DNA of 5,361 bases from JBHIBR01 sp046759145 [NCBI: Nitrospinota bacterium]. GTDB taxonomy: Bacteria > UBA8248. The translations under genes were made by a program, and so were the position numbers. Where the stretch lies: contig JBHIBR010000148.1 of the NCBI GenBank assembly GCA_046759145.1, positions 1 to 5,361 of the forward strand, read 5' to 3'. This document shows, piece after piece, positions 1 through 4,899 of the stretch (position 1 is the first letter of the stretch; each line of letters begins with the position of its first letter). The notes beneath the pieces were generated by a model. The model did no database searches and was not told the DNA's origin. It saw nothing but the letters and a program-made list of their open reading frames with translations.

Positions 1-105
1 ATTCAACACCTCGGCCCGGATGAGGCGGATGACGCGCAGGCGCATCTCCTCCCGAGCCCGGAGGGCCTCCTTCATGTCTCTCTCCAGCCGGTCCCGGACG
101 GACAT
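1..105 (-). CDS. yqeY: YqeY / GatB-YqeY domain protein, N-terminal fragment
   Basis: The first 35 codons of a gene that continues past the left edge. The translation begins MSVRDRLERDMKEALRAR and goes on with EEMRLRVIRLIRAEVLN. This matches the start of the YqeY family (typically M-x-L-x-x-R-L-x-x-D-x-K-x-A-M-+-A-+-x-x-x-+-L-x-x-I-R-x-L-x-A-x-I-x-N), small helical proteins related to the C-terminal domain of the GatB amidotransferase subunit. Their cellular role is poorly defined, and tRNA-linked functions have been proposed from the homology. The start is well fixed: an AGGAGGG Shine-Dalgarno lies six bases upstream of the ATG. Only 36 bases separate it from the Rid-family gene upstream on the same strand, so the two are probably co-transcribed. 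The visible part is strongly charged and helical, as expected. The family call rests on 35 residues, so it is likely but not certain. Confidence 0.78.
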   Translation of the reverse strand, partial: MSVRDRLERDMKEALRAREEMRLRVIRLIRAEVLN

Positions 106-110
106 CTGAA

Positions 111-117
111 CCCTCCT
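111..117 (-). promoter_or_regulatory. Ribosome binding site of the YqeY-like gene
   Basis: Minus-strand AGGAGGG with a six-base spacer (TTCAG plus the last G of the purine run) before the ATG at 105. It is a near-perfect anti-16S match. It decides the start of a gene of which only 35 codons are visible. Confidence 0.75.
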
Positions 118-141
118 CTCGCCGCCGACGCGGATGCGGCC

Positions 142-537
142 TCAGGGGAGCGCGGCGATGGCTTCTATCTCAACCAGAAATTCCGGGTTCGCCAGACTCT
201 TGACCACCAGGAGCGAGTTCGGGGGAGGGTCCTGGGGGAAAAACTCCCGCCGCACCTCGTTCACGGCCCCCCGGTGAGCCAGGTCCGTCAGGAAGAGAGT
301 GGTCTTGACCACGTGCCCCAACTCGCCCCCGGCGTCCTTCAGGATGGACCGCAGGTTCTCCAGCGCCTGCCGGGCCTGGGCGGCAGGGTCGCCCGCGCCC
401 ACCAGCCGTCCCTGGGCGTCCACCGGCACCTGCCCCGCGATGAAGAGAAGCCGCTGCGCCCCCTCCACCCGGAAGGCGTGTGAGTACTGCCCCCGCGGGG
501 GAGCCACGCCAGGAGGCTGCAGGACCTTCCTCTCCAT
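142..537 (-). CDS. Rid (YjgF/YER057c/UK114) family protein lacking the RidA catalytic arginine
   Basis: A 131-residue protein, the usual length for the family. Family landmarks: the N-terminal Q-Y-S-H (17-20), F-I-A-G-Q-V-P-x-D (32-40), the Q-A-x-x-N-L-x-x-I-L-x-x-A-G helix (57-70), K-T-T-L-F-L-T-D (78-85), and the C-terminal V-E-I-E-A-I-A (122-128). The family forms trimers with active sites at subunit interfaces, and RidA proper hydrolyses reactive enamines/imines such as 2-aminoacrylate. In RidA the segment before the last strands reads P-x-R-S/T with a conserved Arg (Arg105 in E. coli numbering). Here it is P-P-N-S with Asn107 at that place, while Glu123 is kept. It is therefore more likely a Rid4-7-type paralogue than a true RidA, and imine deaminase activity should not be assumed. 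The ATG at 537 is chosen because GAGGA lies about eight bases upstream and because the predicted transcript starts near 565. A GTG at 570 would lie upstream of that point. Confidence 0.88.
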   Translation of the reverse strand: MERKVLQPPGVAPPRGQYSHAFRVEGAQRLLFIAGQVPVDAQGRLVGAGDPAAQARQALENLRSILKDAGGELGHVVKTTLFLTDLAHRGAVNEVRREFFPQDPPPNSLLVVKSLANPEFLVEIEAIAALP

Positions 538-571
538 CGGCGTTCCTCGGCGGCACCGACCTCTCAACACG

Positions 572-601
572 ATTATAGGGGTTCCCCTCGCGCCCGATCA
601 A
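572..601 (-). promoter_or_regulatory. Sigma-70-type promoter ahead of the Rid-family gene
   Basis: On the minus strand, TTGATC (601-596) and a perfect TATAAT (577-572) are separated by 18 bases. This lies in the 82-base gap between the end of the second M16 gene and the Rid-family start. In such GC-rich DNA a consensus -10 at this spacing and orientation is unlikely to be accidental. The predicted transcript would start near 565, giving a leader of about 27 bases that contains the GAGGA ribosome site. It suggests that the Rid and YqeY-like genes form their own transcript, in addition to any read-through from the protease operon. The -35 matches the consensus at only four of six positions. Confidence 0.6.
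577..588. repeat. Small inverted repeat in the promoter spacer (possible operator)
   Basis: On the plus strand AGGGG-TT-CCCCT, five-base arms around a two-base centre. It abuts and overlaps by one base the -10 hexamer, within the spacer of the promoter at 572-601. A regulator bound here would block RNA polymerase, but the element is short and GC-rich, so chance is a real alternative. No regulator gene is visible in the window. Confidence 0.25.
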
Positions 602-619
602 CGGGAGAGGAAAGCGCCC

Positions 620-1954
620 TCAATACCGGAGTTTGGCTTCCTCCATGTTCCCCACGATGGCCAGCACCATCTGTTCGGGTCGCAGGTACTTGCGAGCCAC
701 CCGTTGCACCTCGCTGCGGCTCACGGCCCCGATGAGCCGGGGGTAGCGCTCCATGTAGTCGAGGCCGAGGCCGAAGAGCTCGACGCTCGTGAGGAGCTGG
801 GCGATGCGCCGATTGGTGGAGAAGCGGAGGGGGAAGTTACCCGTCAGGAATTGCTTGGCGTCGGCGAGCTCCCGCTCCGAGACCGGCTCCTCCCGGATGC
901 GGCGGATCTCCTTCAGGGCGAGGTCGATGGCCTGGTTGGCGCTGGGGTTGCGCGTCTGCATCCCGAAGTGGAAGAAGCCCCCGTGGAGGCCGCCCACGAA
1001 ATAGCTGTAGACGCTGTATGCCAGGCCCCTCTCCTCCCGGATGGCCCGCAAGGCGCGCGACTCGAAGCCTCCGCCCCCCAGGATGTAATTCATCACCCGC
1101 ACCGCGTAGAAGTCGGGGTGGTCGCGGCGCAGGCCCAGGTTCCCCAGCACGATGGAGGACTGGGCCACCGGACGGTGGAGCTTGCGGACAGTGAAGCGGG
1201 AGGATGGGCGGGGCTCCGGCAGGCGCTCGAGGGGAGCGCGGCCCGGCCGCCACTCCCCCAGGTGGCGCATCACGAGCGCCCGCGCCCGGGCGAGGCTGAT
1301 GTCTCCCACCAGGGCGAGGACAGACCCCCGGGCGCCGTACCTGCTCCGGTGGAAGGCTGCCACCTCTTCCCGTCCGATCTTCTGTAGGCTCTCCCGCGTT
1401 CCTTTTACAATGCGGCCGTAGGGATGGTCGCCGTAGAGGGTGCGCAGGAACAGGCGGTTGGCCAGCCAGCTGGGCCTCTCCTCCAGGCGCTGGAGCGTAT
1501 CCAGCGCCCGCTGGCGCATCTGGACTACCTCCTTCTCGGGGAAGGTGGGCCGGAGGAGCGCCTCGGCCAGGAAGGCAAAGCCCCGCTCCAGGTCCCGGGT
1601 GAGGAGCCGCATGCTCACCCAGGCCAGCTCGCGCCCCACATCTACGCCGAACTCCCCCCCCAGGGCGTCCTTCTCCCGGGCCGCCTCCCCGGCCGACCAG
1701 CGCTTCGTCCCCCTGAGGAGCAACGAGGCTGTGAGTCCCGCGAGCCCCTCCTGCCCCGGCGGCTCGTACACCGCCCCGGCCCGAAACGCCAGGTTGACCA
1801 CGACCATGGGGAGGGCCCTCTGGGTGGAGACCAGAAGGACGGCACCGTTGGGGAGGACCTCCCGCTCGATCCGAAGAGAGGCATCAGGGCTCGCGGGCCA
1901 CAGGATCAGGAGAAGTGCGACAGCCGCCCCGATGGGTGCTCGCGCGGCCCTCAT
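620..1954 (-). CDS. M16 family peptidase-like protein, non-catalytic subunit carrying the R/Y pair
   Basis: A 444-residue protein, the normal length for a two-domain M16B subunit. It has an N-terminal signal sequence (basic MRAAR, hydrophobic stretch about 8-20, weak cleavage site near residue 25), so it is probably exported to the periplasm. The N-terminal M16 domain is recognisable (L-P-N-G at 34-37, G-L-A-G-L at 70-74, the R-G-T turn at 81-83). However, the zinc motif HxxEH is replaced by a shorter L-T-A-S-L-L-L stretch, and the position of the downstream Glu ligand holds Arg147, so it cannot bind catalytic zinc in the usual way. The C-terminal domain has the glycine-rich loop G-G-G-G-F (293-297) and the conserved pair Arg306...Tyr313 in I-R-E-E-R-G-L-A-Y-S, seven apart as in mitochondrial processing peptidase beta. 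It overlaps the preceding catalytic M16 gene by four bases. Inference: it partners that subunit as the substrate-binding half of a heterodimeric protease. Confidence 0.9.
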   Translation of the reverse strand: MRAARAPIGAAVALLLILWPASPDASLRIEREVLPNGAVLLVSTQRALPMVVVNLAFRAGAVYEPPGQEGLAGLTASLLLRGTKRWSAGEAAREKDALGGEFGVDVGRELAWVSMRLLTRDLERGFAFLAEALLRPTFPEKEVVQMRQRALDTLQRLEERPSWLANRLFLRTLYGDHPYGRIVKGTRESLQKIGREEVAAFHRSRYGARGSVLALVGDISLARARALVMRHLGEWRPGRAPLERLPEPRPSSRFTVRKLHRPVAQSSIVLGNLGLRRDHPDFYAVRVMNYILGGGGFESRALRAIREERGLAYSVYSYFVGGLHGGFFHFGMQTRNPSANQAIDLALKEIRRIREEPVSERELADAKQFLTGNFPLRFSTNRRIAQLLTSVELFGLGLDYMERYPRLIGAVSRSEVQRVARKYLRPEQMVLAIVGNMEEAKLRY

Positions 1955-1970
1955 GGGTGACCCCCCCTCT
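1951..1970 (-). promoter_or_regulatory. ATGA stop/start overlap and ribosome site joining the two M16 genes
   Basis: The TGA of the catalytic M16 gene (1953-1951) shares four bases with the ATG of the next one (1954-1952). A purine-rich AGAGGGGGGG (1970-1961) lies six bases before this ATG, inside the upstream gene. This layout favours translational coupling and near-equal output, as expected for two subunits of one enzyme. Confidence 0.75.
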
Positions 1971-3336
1971 TTTTCTCCGCGCGGGCGGCGCGGGGCGGCG
2001 CCGGGCGAAGGATCCCCACCGTTCGGTTCTCTCGCCGAAGGTGCCGGGCGGCGGCCCGCCGGACGTCCTCACTCGTGACGGCCGCGATCCGGCGCAGGTA
2101 GCTCTGGATGAGCCGCCAGTCGCCCGCAGCGTCCGCGCGGCCCAGCAGCATGGCCCGGTAGAAGTGGGAGTCCATGGCGAAGACGAGCTCCGCTTCCATC
2201 CGGCGTTTGGTCCGGGAGAGCTCCTCGGCTCCCACTCCCTCCCGGGCGATGCGCGCGAGCTCCTCCTCGATGGCCTTCTCCACCCTCTCCGGGGTGCCCC
2301 GCCGGCTGATCCGGGCGGTGAGGGTGAAGAGCGATGGGTCGTGGGCCAAGAGGTCGTTGTCCGCGTCCACGCCCAGGGCGATCCCCTCCCGGTAGACCAG
2401 CCTCTGAACGAGGCGGCTGCTCTCGCCCCCGGCCAACACCTCGGCTAGCACATCCAGGGCGTAGGCCGACGGGGAGCGGTAGTTGGGGACCCGGTAGGCC
2501 AGCATGAGGGCCGGAAGGCGCGCCTCCCGCACGAGCTCCACCCGCCGCTCGCCTCGCGGGGGGGGCTCCTGCACACGAGGCGGGGAGGGGGCCGGGTCCG
2601 GCTGAAGGAGGCCGAAGTGTTTCCGGATGAGGGAGAGCATCTGGGGCGTTTTGAAGTCTCCCACGGCGACGATGGTGGCGTGCGCGGGGTGGTAGTAACG
2701 ACGGTAGAAGCGCCGCATGCTCTCCACCGTGATGGCCCGCAGGTCGGCGGGCCAGCCGATGATGGGGTTGCGATAGGGGTGGAGCCGGAAGGCCGTCGCA
2801 TGCACCTCCTCGTAGAGCGCCCCGAGCGGGTTGTCCTCCGTGCGGGTGCGCCGCTCCTCCAGCACCACTTGCCGCTCCAGCTCCAGTTCTTTGGGGTCGA
2901 GGACTAGGTTCATCATCCGGTCCGCCTCGAGCTCCATGGCGAGCTCCACCCGGTCCGAGGCCATCCGCTCGAAGTAGGCCGTGTAGTCTCGCGAGGTGAA
3001 CGCGTTGTGGCTTCCGCCGTTGCGCTGGATGAGGTTGCTGAAGACCTTGGCGCCGAAGCGCCGGGTCCCCTTGAACATCATGTGCTCGAGGAGGTGGGAC
3101 ATGCCGGTCATGCCCTGCCGCTCGTGGCGCGAGCCCACGCGGTACCACACCTGGAACACCACCACGGGCGCCCGGTGGTCCTCGAGGAGGAGGACCTTGA
3201 TGCCGTTCTGGAGGTGGTGCTCGCTCACCTCCCAGGGGACTTCCACCGCGCCAGCGGGCGCCGGCGCCGCCAGGGCCGCCACTGCCAGGGTGTACCCCAG
3301 GGCCAAAACCACCTGCTTCGTTCGCGACCCTCTCAT
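1951..3336 (-). CDS. Zinc-dependent M16 family peptidase, catalytic subunit, exported
   Basis: A 461-residue protein with a clear Sec signal peptide: basic MRGSRTK, hydrophobic core about 9-24, and A-G-A cleavage site at 28-30 before VEV. The mature protein is probably periplasmic. The N-terminal M16 domain carries the inverted zinc motif H81-L-L-E84-H85 followed by Glu161 in V-V-L-E-E, 75 residues after the second His, which fits the family's HxxEH-x(74-76)-E. Other hallmarks are L-Q-N-G (42-45), G-M-x-G-M-x-H before the motif, M-M-F-K-G-T (86-91), N-A-F-T-S-x-D-Y-T (111-119), and H-P-Y-x-x-P-I-I-G-W (186-195). The C-terminal M16 domain has G-G-E-S-S-R-L (303-309) but lacks the R/Y pair: Val314 and Leu321 occupy those positions. 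That pair is instead present in the next gene. The family degrades or trims peptides held inside a clam-shaped chamber. The start overlaps the lyase stop (ATGA) and has GGAGGGAG about seven bases upstream. The natural substrate cannot be told from sequence. Confidence 0.93.
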   Translation of the reverse strand: MRGSRTKQVVLALGYTLAVAALAAPAPAGAVEVPWEVSEHHLQNGIKVLLLEDHRAPVVVFQVWYRVGSRHERQGMTGMSHLLEHMMFKGTRRFGAKVFSNLIQRNGGSHNAFTSRDYTAYFERMASDRVELAMELEADRMMNLVLDPKELELERQVVLEERRTRTEDNPLGALYEEVHATAFRLHPYRNPIIGWPADLRAITVESMRRFYRRYYHPAHATIVAVGDFKTPQMLSLIRKHFGLLQPDPAPSPPRVQEPPPRGERRVELVREARLPALMLAYRVPNYRSPSAYALDVLAEVLAGGESSRLVQRLVYREGIALGVDADNDLLAHDPSLFTLTARISRRGTPERVEKAIEEELARIAREGVGAEELSRTKRRMEAELVFAMDSHFYRAMLLGRADAAGDWRLIQSYLRRIAAVTSEDVRRAAARHLRRENRTVGILRPAPPRAARAEKKRGGHP

Positions 3337-3351
3337 GCAAAGACTCCCTCC
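3333..3351 (-). promoter_or_regulatory. ATGA stop/start overlap and ribosome site joining the lyase to the M16 pair
   Basis: The lyase TGA (3335-3333) and the ATG of the catalytic M16 gene (3336-3334) share four bases. GGAGGGAG (3351-3344) precedes the ATG by seven bases and lies within the last lyase codons. This places a cytosolic enzyme and an exported protease in one coupled message. Confidence 0.75.
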
Positions 3352-4844
3352 ACGATTCTGTCCACCGCCCCGGCCAGGGCGTCGGCCGCCTCCGCCAGGG
3401 ACCGGCGCCGCTCGGCGACCCAGCCCTGGTCCGCGGCGAGGGCGGACGCTCGCGTCTCGAGCATGCCCGCGAGCACTTCGGGGGCGGGGCCTCCCTTGAT
3501 CTTGTGGGCCTGAACGAACTGGCTCGGGTCGAGGGCCCTGCGGACCTCTTCCGCGGTCAGAGCGAGCGGCTCACCTGTCACCTCGCGGGCCGCGGCCTGC
3601 ACCATCTCGGGAGTCACCTCCAGGGCGCCTTTCCCTTGCCCTATGGCGGCCAGCACAGTCCGGCCCACGATGCGATGGCCGGTTCGATAGGAGAGCCCGC
3701 AGCGGGCGTGGATGAGGTCCGCCAGGGCGGTGGCGGTCGAGAAGCCCTGTGCCGAGCGCGCCCGCATGACCTCTTCCTTCGGGGTGACGGTCGCCAGAAA
3801 CCCCGTCATGAGTTCCAAAGACGTGTCGGCGGTGTCGAAGGCGCGCCAGGTGGGCGCGAGGACCTCGATGCAGATGTCCTCGGTGTCCTGGAAGAAGGTG
3901 TTGTGCGAGACCGTGAGGACCGAGGTGAGATCCCCGATGATGTGCCCCGCCCGGGAGCGGATGTATTCGCAAGGATACGGGTTCTTCTTCTGGGGCATGA
4001 GGCTGCTCGTCCCGGCGAATTCATCGCCGAAGTCCACCATGTTGAACTCGAATGACGCCCACACGTCGATGTCCATCGCGACGCGGCTCATGGTCTGCAT
4101 CAGGTTCGCCAGCATCGCGACGGCCTCCACCATATGGTCCACCCCAGCCACGCAGTCCAGGGTGTTCTCCCTTGTGGTGTGGAAGCCGAGCAGGCTGCTC
4201 AGCCGGTCCCGGTCGATGGGCAGCGCGCTCCCCGCGAGGGCCCCGCAGCCCAGGGTGTTGGCGTTCACATTGTCGTAGGCGGCCCGAAGCCGCTGGAAAT
4301 CCCGCGCGAGATTGTCCTCGAAGGCCAGCAGGTAGTGACCGAACGTTGTCGGTTGGGCGTGTTGGAGGTGGGTATAGCCGGGCATGACCGTGTCCCGGTA
4401 CTGGGCGGCGAGACCCTGCACCGTCTTCCGGAGGCCCGCCAGACGGTCTGCCAGGTCGAGGAGGCGCCCGCGCGTGACCATCCGGGAGAGGGGTTCGGGG
4501 CGGGTTCGGCCCAGGTTGAGGTTCCCGACCACATCCTCCCCCAGCTTCTGGCTGAGGGCCCGCTCTGCGTGCAGATAGAAGTACTCGAAAGCGGGGTTGA
4601 ATTCGCCCAAGGCATCTGGGCCTGCGGCTTCAAGCTCTGAGAGGGCGGCCAAGAGCCTTGCGGCGTCGGAGCGGTCGATGACCCCCGCCTCATAAAGGAC
4701 CACCGTCCAAGCCTTGTGGGTTGTCATGAGGGGATAGAACCAGTGACGTCGCTTGAAGGCGAAGAGGGGTCGGAGGATTGTCTTGTTGAAGATCTCTGAG
4801 GGTGCTGCCGCGAGCCGATCCCGCATCTCTCTTACTTCGGCCAT
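3333..4844 (-). CDS. Argininosuccinate lyase/fumarase superfamily enzyme, substrate probably not argininosuccinate
   Basis: A 503-residue cytosolic enzyme of the aspartase/fumarase superfamily, closest by motif to argininosuccinate lyase (ArgH). Members eliminate fumarate from a succinyl-type substrate. They are usually tetramers whose active sites combine three subunits. Present are the general motifs: T-H-L-Q-H-A-Q-P (158-165), G-A-L-A-G-S-x-L-P-I-D (201-211), and the signature T-S-S-L-M-P-Q-K-K-N-P (279-289) with the catalytic-loop serines 280/281. The ArgH-type C-terminus G-G-P-A-P-E-V (451-457) is also there. Not conserved are the argininosuccinate-binding segments. The R-S-R-N-D-Q motif reads R-T-R-P-E-P (113-118), and the loop Y-N-x-D-L-Q-E-D-K reads H-N-T-F-F-Q-D-T-E (314-322). 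The usual W-G-G-R-F-type start is replaced by an aromatic/basic segment (about 19-40). At about 503 residues it is somewhat longer than typical ArgH (about 460). Tandem ATGs occur at 4847 and 4844. The second sits five bases after GGGGAGGG and is preferred, the first only two. No arg genes are visible; the upstream neighbour is an SdhB-type protein. Confidence 0.85.
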   Translation of the reverse strand: MAEVREMRDRLAAAPSEIFNKTILRPLFAFKRRHWFYPLMTTHKAWTVVLYEAGVIDRSDAARLLAALSELEAAGPDALGEFNPAFEYFYLHAERALSQKLGEDVVGNLNLGRTRPEPLSRMVTRGRLLDLADRLAGLRKTVQGLAAQYRDTVMPGYTHLQHAQPTTFGHYLLAFEDNLARDFQRLRAAYDNVNANTLGCGALAGSALPIDRDRLSSLLGFHTTRENTLDCVAGVDHMVEAVAMLANLMQTMSRVAMDIDVWASFEFNMVDFGDEFAGTSSLMPQKKNPYPCEYIRSRAGHIIGDLTSVLTVSHNTFFQDTEDICIEVLAPTWRAFDTADTSLELMTGFLATVTPKEEVMRARSAQGFSTATALADLIHARCGLSYRTGHRIVGRTVLAAIGQGKGALEVTPEMVQAAAREVTGEPLALTAEEVRRALDPSQFVQAHKIKGGPAPEVLAGMLETRASALAADQGWVAERRRSLAEAADALAGAVDRIVEGVFA

Positions 4845-4848
4845 CATG

Positions 4849-4856
4849 CCCTCCCC
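4849..4856 (-). promoter_or_regulatory. Ribosome binding site of the lyase gene
   Basis: Minus-strand GGGGAGGG within AAAGGGGAGGGC, followed directly by ATGATG. The spacing of two bases to the first ATG and five to the second favours the second (4844) as start. The difference is one methionine. Confidence 0.6.
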
Positions 4857-4899
4857 TTTCTCCTGGCCGACCCTGTGCCCCAGGCCCCGTTTTCCCTCC

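Noticed and set aside
106-141. Possible hairpin between the Rid and YqeY-like genes
   Set aside because: GCCGC/GCGGC can pair around a ten-base loop, but there is no T-run and it sits just ahead of the ribosome site. It is common by chance in GC-rich DNA.
538-570. GTG start at 570 for the Rid-family gene (142 residues)
   Set aside because: It would add a basic, non-conserved segment, lies upstream of the predicted transcript start, and the ATG at 537 has its own ribosome site and gives the normal family length.
299-1387. Long open frame on the plus strand (362 codons) antisense to the Rid gene, the promoter gap and the second M16 gene
   Set aside because: Its product resembles no family I know and is rich in Arg, Pro, Ala and Gly as expected for antisense of GC-rich coding DNA. 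It spans two well-supported genes and the gap between them. I treat it as a shadow.
2069-3340. Second minus-strand open frame overlapping the catalytic M16 gene
   Set aside because: Gly/Pro/Arg-rich shifted-frame translation with no motifs, and the M16 frame is unambiguous. I see no sign of a real frameshift.
4848-4899. Possible hairpin terminator between sdhB and the lyase
   Set aside because: Only a five-base CCTGG/CCAGG pairing with a 13-base loop and no T-run. It is too weak to call.
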